This document shows positions 24,840 to 32,604 of a stretch of DNA of 64,000 bases, in pieces. The stretch is from NCBI RefSeq assembly GCF_018128925.1, contig NZ_CP067007.1:660164-724163 (forward strand), read 5' to 3'. How positions within the stretch are numbered: the stretch's first letter is position 1; every line of letters begins with the position of its first letter. A model generated the notes under the pieces. The model worked only from the letters and a program-made list of their open reading frames with translations. It had not been told where the DNA came from and searched no databases. The position numbers and the translations under genes are program-made. Source of the stretch: Nitrosopumilus sp. K4. Its GTDB lineage: Archaea > Thermoproteota > Nitrososphaeria > Nitrososphaerales > Nitrosopumilaceae.

Positions 24840-25226
24840 ATGGTAAAAACACCTGCAGAGAAATGGAAAAACCAAATTATTCAATATAGAAAAAAATGTC
24901 AAAAGATCATTGACATATCAAAAAGTGTAAGATATGCAGGAGTTGTAAACAATTATGGGCGAACGTTAACTGGAATTGTTAGATCAAATGTAAAACCCTT
25001 GTTAAAATCTGAACAAGTAAAAAATGAATTTTTTATTATATCTACATTGATGACACTTCGTAAAGATTCTCTAAATGCGGTGGGGAAATTAGACTATGTT
25101 ATACTTCAACATCAAAAAGTTACAATAGTTGTTTTCCAAAAAGATAATGTGACTTACTATGTTTCAATCGATAGAAAAGAAAAAGGCATAGACAAGATTA
25201 TCTCATCTATTAAAAAGACAATCTAA
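24840..25226 (+). CDS. conserved-looking hypothetical protein, 128 aa
   Basis: A compact alpha/beta protein (helix pair, then strands KLDYVILQHQKVTIVVFQ and VTYYVSID). The layout recalls roadblock/profilin-like or DUF6659-type thaumarchaeal proteins; I cannot confirm either from sequence alone. It has a near-consensus leaderless start. It is convergent with the VOC gene, with which it overlaps by 4 bases. Confidence 0.6.
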   Translation: MVKTPAEKWKNQIIQYRKKCQKIIDISKSVRYAGVVNNYGRTLTGIVRSNVKPLLKSEQVKNEFFIISTLMTLRKDSLNAVGKLDYVILQHQKVTIVVFQKDNVTYYVSIDRKEKGIDKIISSIKKTI

Positions 25227-25636
25227 GCTGGTGTAAATCCATGATATCCGCCAGTTTGTTGTTCTTTGTCTTCAAAGTTTGGTTCAAACAATGAAATCAA
25301 ATAATCATCAGGATCTTGAACAATGGCATTTTTGCCAGCCTCTCTTTCTACTATGTCTCTGTAGATTTTAACTCCTTTTGATTTTAGTTCCTCAACGGCA
25401 GATTTGACATCACCAACAAGGAATCCTATCGATATTCCATTTTCGATAGAACTGCCAATATGCTGGGCAGTTAGTGATGCAGGATGTAAACTCAATAAAG
25501 CACCAGATGTTCCCAAATCTACCCATGAACGGCGTTGGTTCTTGATTGGAAGGCCAATGATTTCATGGTAAAACTTCAGGGATTTATCGATGTCTTTAAC
25601 AGCCAAAATAACATTTCCGACTTTTTTGATGTTCAC
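25223..25636 (-). CDS. VOC (glyoxalase/bleomycin resistance) superfamily protein
   Basis: A single-module VOC-fold protein of 137 residues: VGNVILAVKDIDKSLKFYHE opens the beta-alpha-beta unit, and ISIGFLVGDVKSAVEELKSK and IVQDPDDYLISLFEP form the second half with metal-ligand-type Glu. Family members are lyases, dioxygenases or binding proteins; which one is unknown. It is followed on the same strand, upstream, by the twin RAM genes. Confidence 0.82.
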   Translation of the reverse strand: MNIKKVGNVILAVKDIDKSLKFYHEIIGLPIKNQRRSWVDLGTSGALLSLHPASLTAQHIGSSIENGISIGFLVGDVKSAVEELKSKGVKIYRDIVEREAGKNAIVQDPDDYLISLFEPNFEDKEQQTGGYHGFTPA

Positions 25637-25670
25637 AAATTATCTCCTCCCAAGTATGTTAAATTCTTTG

Positions 25671-25889
25671 TTATTGAACCTCAACCATAGTTTCCGTTCT
25701 TTCAACACCGTTTATTTTCTGAATTTGGTTGGTGATTTCTTTAATTTTGGATAATTTGTCGACTTGAATAATTGCTACAGCATCAAATTGGCCGCTGGTA
25801 GGAAAAGAATCATAGACAGACTGTACTTTTCGCAGTCTGGCTGCGATTAGTTTTTTTGGAGATTTTACCAAAACTATGGCTCTTACCAT
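25671..25889 (-). CDS. stand-alone Lrp/AsnC ligand-binding (RAM) domain protein, 72 aa
   Basis: The chain has the RAM fold only: a strand (MVRAIVLVKSP), helix, DAVAIIQVDKLSKIKEITNQ, and the last strand ERTETMVEV. It has no DNA-binding helix-turn-helix, so it is likely an amino-acid-binding oligomer that may associate with full-length Lrp proteins. Its start overlaps the stop of the second RAM gene by 7 bases. Confidence 0.85.
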   Translation of the reverse strand: MVRAIVLVKSPKKLIAARLRKVQSVYDSFPTSGQFDAVAIIQVDKLSKIKEITNQIQKINGVERTETMVEVQ

Positions 25890-26122
25890 CCTAGATTCAC
25901 CTCAACTTCAATTAACGTCTCAGTTGTGACAATCTCTTTAATTTTTTTAAAATCAATTACCATGTTGTTTATTTCATCAATATTTCCTTGTAGTATAACG
26001 CTAATATCAGCTCTACCAGTGACTACCATCACATCTTTGACAATTTTTCGTTTCTTTTTAAGAATCTCTACAACTGTATCTACTTTACCTGGCTTTACAG
26101 TAATTAGACATAATGCACGCAT
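25883..26122 (-). CDS. stand-alone Lrp/AsnC ligand-binding (RAM) domain protein, 79 aa
   Basis: A second RAM-fold protein (MRALCLITVKPGKVDTVVEI; VMVVTGRADISVILQGNID; TTETLIEVEVNLGW) without HTH. Overlap with the first RAM gene indicates co-expression and possibly a hetero-oligomer. The two differ enough to have diverged in ligand choice. Confidence 0.85.
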   Translation of the reverse strand: MRALCLITVKPGKVDTVVEILKKKRKIVKDVMVVTGRADISVILQGNIDEINNMVIDFKKIKEIVTTETLIEVEVNLGW

Positions 26123-26158
26123 GTATTGTATTGTATGTCCAAGTGGATAAAGATTACT

Positions 26159-26434
26159 TTAATCAAAAGCTTCCTGAGAACGGGCCTCTTCAAGGTATGC
26201 TCTTCTTTCTTCGTTTATTTTTTCTTGATCAACTGTAATGTCATCATCTACGATTACTATTCCCATGTCATCAATTGGTTCTTCTTTTGATTTTTTTGAT
26301 TTGGATTTAGTTGCCTTTGATTTGGATTTTGCAGTTTTTGATTTGGATTTAGTTGCCTTTGATTTTTCTTTTGGTTTGGCAGTCTTTTTTTCAGTGGTTT
26401 TTTTCGTCTTTTTTGCTGCCTTTTTTTCAGCCAT
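26159..26434 (-). CDS. lysine/serine-repeat protein with acidic tail, 91 aa
   Basis: Residues ~3-50 are Lys-, Ser-, Ala- and Thr-rich, with a 14-residue period (KATKSKSK / TAKSKSKATKSKSK), like histone H1 tails. The DNA shows a 26-base exact repeat at 26298 and 26340 (42-base period). The second half is acidic (EEPIDDMGIVIVDDDITVD) and helical. It probably binds nucleic acid or a phosphorylated partner through the basic half. It is not a recognised archaeal chromatin protein. It may be prone to repeat-length change. Confidence 0.65.
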   Translation of the reverse strand: MAEKKAAKKTKKTTEKKTAKPKEKSKATKSKSKTAKSKSKATKSKSKKSKEEPIDDMGIVIVDDDITVDQEKINEERRAYLEEARSQEAFD

Positions 26435-26617
26435 GAATGTCGAAAAACAAGAGGTAGCCTTGTTTTTAAGTATTATGCAGAATCGTTTTTTTAAAAAATT
26501 TGTTCAAAATTCTAACATTTTCGTAGATTAGTTAAATCCTCATAAAATTTTTGATCGATTAAACATCTTGAGTCTAATGATGATTTTTTTCGACTCGATA
26601 AAACAACAATGAAACGA

Positions 26618-26691
26618 TGCCGGGGGCGGGATTTGAACGCGCGACAGCCCGGTCTTCAGCCGAGTGCTCTCCCAGGCTGAGCTACCCCGGC
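26618..26691 (-). tRNA. tRNA-Phe (GAA)
   Basis: A 74-base cloverleaf on the minus strand: acceptor GCCGGGG/CCCCGGC with A73, D arm GCTC/GAGC, anticodon loop CTGAAGA (anticodon GAA) on a CTCGG/CCGGG stem, 5-base variable loop and T loop TTCAAAT. The T stem pairs GCGCG with CCCGC, leaving one C-C mismatch at 52-62. No intron is present and CCA is not encoded. It lies upstream of the Lys-rich gene and 44 bases downstream of the cobalamin adenosyltransferase on the same strand. Confidence 0.93.
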
Positions 26692-26735
26692 ACTCAGAAA
26701 TTTTGAATTTCATGAGGAAATAAAAGTTGTCTTTT

Positions 26736-27272
26736 CTACGATTTCCACAAAGTATCGGGATTGCCTTTGCTTTTGTTGACAGTTCTTGCCAAAACAAACA
26801 ACAAGTCGGAAATCCTGTTTAGATATTTTAGGCAATTTTCATTTAGACTTTCACTTTGATTGACAATTACCGCATAAGATTCTGCTCTTCGGATTATAGC
26901 TCGAGTTAAATGAAGTTGAGATGCAACAATATCTCCTCCTGGCAAAATGAAGTTTTTCAAAGGTTCTAACTGAGTTTCAAGAGTGTCAATAATTTGTTCT
27001 AAATTGGCAACCATCTGCGATGTTACTCTGTTTTTTGAATCATCTGTGTTAGGGTTTGACAGATCTGCACCAACTACAAACAATTCATTTTGCAATGACG
27101 TTAGAATTCTTTTGGTTGCTTCATTTGGATTATGACTTAATGCAAGTCCAAGAGAAGCATTTGCCTCATCTACTGCACCATATGCAAAAATTCTAGGGTC
27201 TGATTTTAAAACTCTGACATCTCCCTGAAGGCCAGTGGTACCATCATCACCAGTTTTGGTATAAATTTTCAT
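26736..27272 (-). CDS. ATP:cob(I)alamin adenosyltransferase, PduO type
   Basis: The enzyme that adds the adenosyl group to cob(I)alamin to make coenzyme B12. It has the ATP-binding start KIYTKTGDDGTTGLQG, the YGAVDEANASLGLALS segment and the helix LTRAIIRRAESYAV with the RxxxR pattern. The 178-residue length is normal. It supports a B12-dependent step such as methylmalonyl-CoA mutase in carbon fixation, which is inference from known biology of the group. Confidence 0.9.
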   Translation of the reverse strand: MKIYTKTGDDGTTGLQGDVRVLKSDPRIFAYGAVDEANASLGLALSHNPNEATKRILTSLQNELFVVGADLSNPNTDDSKNRVTSQMVANLEQIIDTLETQLEPLKNFILPGGDIVASQLHLTRAIIRRAESYAVIVNQSESLNENCLKYLNRISDLLFVLARTVNKSKGNPDTLWKS

Positions 27273-27343
27273 TGAAATTTTATAATTTTTTGATCTATTA
27301 TGTTATTCGAATTCCTTAATACTTAGAATGCTTTGAACTTATT

Positions 27344-27466
27344 GTGGCTGAAGCAAAATGTCCGTACTGCGATTCAATATTTGAAAACAATAATGACCTA
27401 TCAAAACACATAGACAAAATTCATCATGGTTCTGGTTTATTAGAAGGCGATACCAGAAAATATTAG
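27344..27466 (+). CDS. C2H2-type zinc-finger microprotein, 40 aa
   Basis: GTG 27344 opens VAEAKCPYCDSIFENNNDLS, continuing KHIDKIHHGSGLLEGDTRKY. The pattern C-x2-C-x12-H-x4-H is a classical C2H2 finger, rare but known in archaea. It is divergent from the adenosyltransferase and its stop lies 3 bases before the HD hydrolase start, so the two are likely cotranscribed. Confidence 0.8.
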   Translation: MAEAKCPYCDSIFENNNDLSKHIDKIHHGSGLLEGDTRKY

Positions 27467-27469
27467 AAC

Positions 27470-27994
27470 TTGCTCTTAGATTTTTTTAATATTGTTTGCA
27501 ATCTTAAAAAAGTTCCCAGACAGGGATGGATTGACAAATTAGGACTTAAAAAGCCAGAATCTGTTTCTGACCATACTTTTTCTATGACGATGATGGGATT
27601 AATTTTTTCTGAAATTAAAAAACTTGATTCACAAAAAGTTTTGAAGATGTGTTTAATTCATGATTTGGCTGAGTCAATTACGGGTGATTTAACTCCTGAA
27701 CAAATTTCCAAAGATGAAAAAAGAGTTTTAGAAAAAAATACAATGGAGCAAATTTTGAACAAACTTCCAGAAAATATTAAAACTCAGTTTTTAGATTCAT
27801 GGAATGAATTCTTGGAAAGAAATACCCCTGAGGCAAAACTAGTTCACGAAATTGATAAATTAGAAATGGTACTGCAGGCAAAGATTTACGAAAAGTCAAA
27901 CGGGGTTGATGTAACATCCTTTTTAGAATCTTCAGAAAAAGAAATCAAATACCTTGAACTAAAAGAATTATTTAGAAAAATAACAGAGCAATAG
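27470..27994 (+). CDS. HD-domain hydrolase (YfbR/HDDC2 5'-deoxynucleotidase-like)
   Basis: A metal-dependent HD phosphohydrolase resembling YfbR and HDDC2, which hydrolyse deoxynucleoside monophosphates. It has PRQGWIDKLGLKKPESVSDH with the first metal His, CLIHDLAESITGD carrying the HD dyad, and a further conserved Asp in HEIDKLEMVLQAKIYE. The 174-residue length fits. The start is a TTG 3 bases after the C2H2 microprotein. Substrate not certain. Confidence 0.85.
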   Translation: MLLDFFNIVCNLKKVPRQGWIDKLGLKKPESVSDHTFSMTMMGLIFSEIKKLDSQKVLKMCLIHDLAESITGDLTPEQISKDEKRVLEKNTMEQILNKLPENIKTQFLDSWNEFLERNTPEAKLVHEIDKLEMVLQAKIYEKSNGVDVTSFLESSEKEIKYLELKELFRKITEQ

Positions 27995-27995
27995 T

Positions 27996-28229
27996 ATGTC
28001 TGAAAAAAATAAAGATGAGTTAATTGAAGCACAAAATCAAGTAATAGGTATTCTTTTTGAAGTAATTAAGAGATTTCAGGCAAACAACACACTTGATGAT
28101 GAATATTTTCAGATTATTTCTTTGGATGAAAAGTCAAAAGAACAAGAAAAAAGAATTAAAGAAATTCAACATGAGAGAAGTGAAAATGGCAAAATTATAA
28201 GCAGACTGCTATCTCAACTGGAGATTTAA
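27996..28229 (+). CDS. small coiled-coil protein, 77 aa
   Basis: Not recognised. A single charged helix or coiled coil is predicted through most of the chain (LDEKSKEQEKRIKEIQHERS). Starts 1 base after the HD gene stop, giving a probable operon C2H2-HD-coiled coil. It is convergent with the gene at 28226-28531, overlapping by 4 bases. Confidence 0.55.
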   Translation: MSEKNKDELIEAQNQVIGILFEVIKRFQANNTLDDEYFQIISLDEKSKEQEKRIKEIQHERSENGKIISRLLSQLEI

Positions 28230-28531
28230 TTCCCACAACTACAAGAATCCCCTTCTTCAGAAATGATCTTTAGTTTTGCTGTTTGATCAAATTTATCTTG
28301 GACGTAATGGGACAAATTTACGATTCTCAGACGTGACGCTTTATTTGTCCATGTTCCCTCATTTTCAAACCATGACTCAATGTCATCGACATCATATCTT
28401 TCACCTGTTTTCAAAATGTCTTTAAAAATAGATTTTATTTCTCGTATTTCTTCTTCTTTTAGATTGTTCTTATCCTCTACCATTGTGGTGATTTCATTTA
28501 ATTTGATTATGACGTTGTTTGTAAGAGGCAT
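28226..28531 (-). CDS. hypothetical protein with C-terminal CxC, 101 aa
   Basis: Not recognised. Helical with a central segment YDVDDIESWFENEGTWTNKA, and ends SCSCGN, a possible metal- or disulfide-forming tail. It is divergent from the gene at 28605 across a 73-base promoter region. Confidence 0.6.
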   Translation of the reverse strand: MPLTNNVIIKLNEITTMVEDKNNLKEEEIREIKSIFKDILKTGERYDVDDIESWFENEGTWTNKASRLRIVNLSHYVQDKFDQTAKLKIISEEGDSCSCGN

Positions 28532-28604
28532 GTTCTGATTTTATTTTAAAAGATATAACAATCTTTTGAGATTGTTTTTATAACAATCATTATCACATTT
28601 GATC

Positions 28605-28952
28605 GTGCAATATTTTCAAGCATTAAAGTTAGGTCAAAAAAGAGTAGCACAAGCCCGTGAATATCTTAATGAATTAACAAATGGTAAGGCAATGCCTGCA
28701 TTAGCATTGTCTGACAACAAATCCAACATATGGAATCCTGTTGGTGAGGAAAATCTTTATGCATTTGTTGATGAATCTGCAGGGTTTGTTCTTACTGATA
28801 ACAGTGGATATATTCTGGCACTTGTAGACAATAAAGGATTCTCAAAGACCATAGTTCAAGGAGTGACAAAAGAGCAAAAAGATATTTTGGAAAAAAAATT
28901 CAAAGAAGATAATATTCCTGAATTCAAAGGAAAAGTCACTCTTCCCGTATGA
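28605..28952 (+). CDS. hypothetical protein, 115 aa
   Basis: Not recognised. Mixed alpha/beta: an N-terminal helix (VQYFQALKLGQKRVAQAREY), then strands with ENLYAFVDESAGFVLTDNSG and ILALVDNKGFSK. I start at GTG 28605 because a TTTTTATAAC box sits about 26 bases upstream, fitting a leaderless transcript; TTG 28599 would add two residues. No signal or membrane segment. Confidence 0.6.
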   Translation: MQYFQALKLGQKRVAQAREYLNELTNGKAMPALALSDNKSNIWNPVGEENLYAFVDESAGFVLTDNSGYILALVDNKGFSKTIVQGVTKEQKDILEKKFKEDNIPEFKGKVTLPV

Positions 28953-29013
28953 AAAAATTTACAAATTTTGTGCCTAAATTTACCCCCAAACATTTTTGAA
29001 TGAATGAATAGGT

Positions 29014-30246
29014 TTGAAATTGTTGAAAAAGCATTCTCAAGAAGTAGAAGTTAATGGTCATCTTATTGATTCAATGATACTCACCAAGATATTTGACAAA
29101 ATAATGAATCAGGGGGGAGAGTTTGAGATTTTGGAGTTAGATGTTGGAAAAAAGAAAAAGGATACTAGCCATGCAAGATTACTTGTTTCAGGAAAAAACG
29201 CCAAACATCTGGAAGAGATACTAGATGACATTCACAGAGAAGGAGCAACTCCTAAAAATGAAAAACAAGTCAAATTAAAAAAAGCAATTAAAGATATGGT
29301 ATTACCAGATAATTTTTACAGCACAACAAACAACGATACATGGATATTTCACAACAACAAGTGGGTTCCAGTAGAAAATCAAATGATGGACAAATGTATC
29401 GTTGTGAAGAACAATAAAGCATATTGTGTGCCAATAAGAGATGTAAAGAAAAATGATCTAGTGGTAGTTGATGAAATTGGCGTAAAGGTTCAAGCTCCTG
29501 AAAGACCTCGAGATAAAGCAAACATCTTTGCATTTATGGGTAGCAGCAGTTCAAGTGAAAGACCAACACAACATATTGCAAAAAAAGTAGCTCAAGATAT
29601 TTTGCAAACAAAAAAGAACGGAGGAAAAATTGTCATTGTCGGAGGACCTGCAATTGTACACACTGGTGCTGCTAATGCAGTTGCTGACTTGATAAGACGT
29701 GGGTATATTGATGGAGTTTTGGCAGGAAATGCTTTGGCAGTACATGATATTGAATATGCCACACTTGGAACATCGCTTGGCATGTATGTTCATGATGCAA
29801 CATTGGCAAAAAGAGGTCACAGGAATCACATGGATACAATTAATGCAGTGTTTAAGGCTGGCTCTATCCCAAAAATGGTAAAAAGCGGGAAACTCAAGAG
29901 TGGGATTTTCTATGAATGTGTAAAGAACAATGTCCCATTTGTTTTGGCAGCATCCATTAGAGATGATGGTCCACTTCCAGATGTGATTACTGATATTGCA
30001 CAAGCTCAAAGAGAATACAAAAAAATTCTAAAGGATGCAAGTATGGTGATAATGATTTCCACCATGCTTCACTCTATTGCAACAGGAAACATGCTTCCTG
30101 CAGGAGTCAAGGTGATTGTTGTCGATATCAACCAACCAACAGTTACAAAACTTATGGATAGAGGCACTTGGCAAGCATTAGGAATTGTATCTGATGTGGG
30201 AGCATTCTTGCCGCTTGTTGCCCAAGAAGTAAAAAAACTTCGATAA
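29014..30246 (+). CDS. LOR/SDH bifunctional-type protein (TIGR00300; archaeal ornithine cyclodeaminase-like)
   Basis: The N-terminal ~100 residues are the LOR/SDH domain (EVNGHLIDSMILTKIFDKIM; SHARLLVSGKN), followed by a Rossmann-type region (~175-400) with GGKIVIVGGPAIVHTGAANA, VLAGNALAVHDIEYA and MLHSIATGNMLPAGVKVIVV. Archaeal homologues of this architecture (such as MMP1218) have been described as an ornithine cyclodeaminase making proline. I take that as the best guess, from family knowledge only. The start is TTG after a weak AGG; no overlapping partner gene. The 410-residue length is normal for the family. Confidence 0.85.
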   Translation: MKLLKKHSQEVEVNGHLIDSMILTKIFDKIMNQGGEFEILELDVGKKKKDTSHARLLVSGKNAKHLEEILDDIHREGATPKNEKQVKLKKAIKDMVLPDNFYSTTNNDTWIFHNNKWVPVENQMMDKCIVVKNNKAYCVPIRDVKKNDLVVVDEIGVKVQAPERPRDKANIFAFMGSSSSSERPTQHIAKKVAQDILQTKKNGGKIVIVGGPAIVHTGAANAVADLIRRGYIDGVLAGNALAVHDIEYATLGTSLGMYVHDATLAKRGHRNHMDTINAVFKAGSIPKMVKSGKLKSGIFYECVKNNVPFVLAASIRDDGPLPDVITDIAQAQREYKKILKDASMVIMISTMLHSIATGNMLPAGVKVIVVDINQPTVTKLMDRGTWQALGIVSDVGAFLPLVAQEVKKLR

Positions 30247-30984
30247 TTATGGGGTCAGTCTTGGATGCATAATATGTAATCCATCTTCACTTAGTTCGAT
30301 TGGATGTATTTGATCACTGTGTCTAACACCACGAAGTTTTGTTACTTGAAGGGATCTTTCCATAGTGTCTTGTTTTCGTGAATGACGTAATTGTATAACT
30401 CCAGATGATACAAACCACTCAGGTGGAATTTTGTTGTCTTCTACAATCTCTGATAGTAAAATTGATGTCACGCCATAATTTTCTAGTGCTTGAACTAATC
30501 CTTGAAGTCCTTGTCTGGTATAAAATTCATCATCATATTGCATCTCTAAAATTGTGATAGAGTCAATCACAATCCTCTTAGCCTCTATTCGTTTAATGCT
30601 GCTGAGAATCAGCTTTGTGAGATGCTCAAAAGGCATCTGTTCTCCTCTGTACAGGGAATCATCCTTGCCTATAGATTCCTCTGAAATTTTAAATGGTCTT
30701 GCATCTATCATCAAAATTTTATCTTTAGATACCAAATCATCAAAATCCCATCCGTACATCTTACAGTCGTTTTTTATCTCATTGATATTTTGAGACAATG
30801 TAATGTATACGCCAGGCTCATCAAAGTCCTTTGCACCTTTGTATAGAAATTGCAATCCTAATGTGGTTTTGCCTGAACCTGGAGGACCGGACACAACTAT
30901 TGAACGTCCCTGTTTTAACCCTCCTGAAATTATAGAGTCTAACCCGGGAATTCCTGTTTTGACCTTTGTATAGGTGGTACTCAT
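30247..30984 (-). CDS. KaiC-like RecA-superfamily ATPase, single domain
   Basis: A single-domain KaiC/RadA-family ATPase. Walker A is GPPGSGKT (33-40), Walker B-like RIVIDSITIL is near the middle, and the KaiC C-terminal motif KLRGVRHSDQIHPIEL is present. Single-domain KaiC proteins act as signalling or regulatory ATPases in archaea; ArlH of the archaellum is a relative. It lies next to the TrmB gene at 31060, both leftward, at the edge of the pilus locus, and may regulate it. Convergent with the LOR/SDH gene (stops adjacent). Confidence 0.85.
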   Translation of the reverse strand: MSTTYTKVKTGIPGLDSIISGGLKQGRSIVVSGPPGSGKTTLGLQFLYKGAKDFDEPGVYITLSQNINEIKNDCKMYGWDFDDLVSKDKILMIDARPFKISEESIGKDDSLYRGEQMPFEHLTKLILSSIKRIEAKRIVIDSITILEMQYDDEFYTRQGLQGLVQALENYGVTSILLSEIVEDNKIPPEWFVSSGVIQLRHSRKQDTMERSLQVTKLRGVRHSDQIHPIELSEDGLHIMHPRLTP

Positions 30985-31059
30985 ATAGAAAATCTATGCT
31001 GATTTTTGTATATAAAGAGGAAGACTAGTTGAATTCTAACAGGTATGAGTTTAGGAAAA

Positions 31060-31911
31060 TTATAAATGAATATTTTTTGAGGTTGACCACTGTGATTCAA
31101 ACAACAATTTCATCGAATACACTAATGCTGGAGAATCAGTCCACATTGCAAAGGGCTCGTCTGAATTGTTTGCATTCTTTGTAAAGAAGAGTAACTCTGA
31201 ATTGTCTTTTAAAATGAAACAAAGATTATTTTGAATTTCTTTACTGAGGGATTTTATGTTCTTTCTTTCAATATCATCAAAGATGTAAAGTGTTTTTGAA
31301 GTGCAAGAACTCAATATTCTGAATTGTTGTTTTGATTTTATGAATTGCTCTAGGAAATCTCCATGATATAATTTTAGAAAATCTTTCTCAGAGCCTAAAA
31401 TCAAAAACTCTTCTTTGAAATTATCCGTCATTTCTGTAATCTTTGAATGAATTTGATTTGCACCCTGAAGCATTTGAAATTTGTCTTCTGTCGATTCTTC
31501 AACTGAATCAAAATCTGGAATGTTTTTCCATAATTCTGACAAGTCTTTTTCCATCATTTCGAGTCCTTTTACTCTTTCTTTTTCAGAATTGACTAGAATC
31601 CATATTGCTTTGTCAAGAGGCAATGCCTTGAATTGGATTGGATGCTGAAATGTTGCAGTGACTACTCCTTTGTTTTGTAATGCAGACAGTAAATGGTATG
31701 TTTCGGTTCTTGGAAGTTTTAATGCCTTGCATACTTCTGGAGCCGTCTTTGAGCCATACTTTCCAAGGTAAATGAACACCTTGCTTTGGTTTGATGTTAA
31801 ACCGTATTTTGATAATTCTGATTGTAATTTTTCAACAGACATTTTGTACTCGTACATCTGGGTGTCTGGTGCCGGGTCAAATATTGAAATTTGATTAGTT
31901 TCTTTTACCAT
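31060..31911 (-). CDS. TrmB-family transcriptional regulator
   Basis: A winged-HTH regulator. Residues ~30-95 form the TrmB DNA-binding domain (LSKYGLTSNQSKVFIYLGK; LKLPRTETYHLLSALQNKG), and the remainder matches a TrmB effector/PLD-like domain (FQMLQGANQIHSKITEM; EEFLILGSEKDF). It is clearly paralogous to the protein at 47009-47977, which shares SKVxxYL, PRTETYHLL and ILGxExDF blocks. A GGAGG precedes the ATG by ~10 bases, so this mRNA has a leader; palindromes lie further upstream. It marks the left edge of the pilus locus. Confidence 0.88.
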   Translation of the reverse strand: MVKETNQISIFDPAPDTQMYEYKMSVEKLQSELSKYGLTSNQSKVFIYLGKYGSKTAPEVCKALKLPRTETYHLLSALQNKGVVTATFQHPIQFKALPLDKAIWILVNSEKERVKGLEMMEKDLSELWKNIPDFDSVEESTEDKFQMLQGANQIHSKITEMTDNFKEEFLILGSEKDFLKLYHGDFLEQFIKSKQQFRILSSCTSKTLYIFDDIERKNIKSLSKEIQNNLCFILKDNSELLFFTKNANNSDEPFAMWTDSPALVYSMKLLFESQWSTSKNIHL

Positions 31912-31956
31912 GTTTTTTCAGGATCCTCCGTTAGAAAACACTAGATTATATCGATA

Positions 31957-31966
31957 GTTAGCTAAC
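31957..31966. promoter_or_regulatory. perfect palindrome upstream of the TrmB gene
   Basis: GTTAGCTAAC is a perfect 10-base palindrome beside a GATATAAT-like TATA of the TrmB gene (minus strand), and a second palindrome GATCGATC lies at 31979-31986. Such positions fit autoregulation by TrmB or another factor. Chance occurrence in AT-rich DNA is possible. Confidence 0.35.
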
Positions 31967-32049
31967 ATTTGTTGATATGATCGATCGTTTTGATTGCTTT
32001 TTTTGTTATTGAAAGTATTTGTATATTTAAATAAATTATTCAATTTTTC

Positions 32050-32604
32050 TCAGTTATTCTCCATTTTCACCAAATTTTCATTATTTTCAGGTTTTGCACT
32101 ATAGATCGTTTGAAATGAGAATTTCTTGCGAGTCTGGGCGTTTTTGGAAAATGCAATTTCTAAAGGTCCCGAGTTTTTCAGATATACAATACACCCCATA
32201 TCTTCTTTGAGACCTTTTTCAATAACCATGTCAAGGGTCTTTTTTGTTTTCTCCATGGACTCAAGCTCAGATTTTAGTTCATCAATTCCCTTAAAGTATA
32301 GTTCTAGTTCTCCATTTAGCCCCAAACCATTGTAAATGAAGATGCCATCAAGATCATACCATTGAGAATTTTTCTTTTTCTTTGAGGGTTTCTTTTTTTT
32401 CTCAGAATCCGATGAGCTTTCTAGTTTTTCTTTTAATTCTAAAAATTCAGGATCATCTTTGCTAGAGTCATTATTCATTCTAATTTTTTCACCAAGAATG
32501 TTGGAATACTCTTGAATATCTTCTTCAAGTAACTTTATTTTGTTGTTGATATGGCTCTGTAACTCATTTACAGAATTAAATCGCATTACTAGATTTGAAT
32601 TCAT
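32050..32604 (-). CDS. hypothetical pilus-locus protein, 184 aa
   Basis: Not recognised. Coiled-coil-like N-terminal half (~10-75), a highly basic run (KKKKPSKKKKNSQWYD, ~75-92), then a globular beta-rich region (GIFIYNGLGLNGELELYFKG). No signal or membrane segment, so it is cytoplasmic. Its ATG overlaps the previous gene's TGA by 4 bases; it is the last gene of the leftward pilus operon. Confidence 0.65.
   Translation of the reverse strand: MNSNLVMRFNSVNELQSHINNKIKLLEEDIQEYSNILGEKIRMNNDSSKDDPEFLELKEKLESSSDSEKKKKPSKKKKNSQWYDLDGIFIYNGLGLNGELELYFKGIDELKSELESMEKTKKTLDMVIEKGLKEDMGCIVYLKNSGPLEIAFSKNAQTRKKFSFQTIYSAKPENNENLVKMENN

Noticed and set aside
26540-26797. 85-residue frame on the minus strand
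   Set aside because: It runs through the tRNA-Phe gene and the end of the adenosyltransferase; it is a shadow of these.
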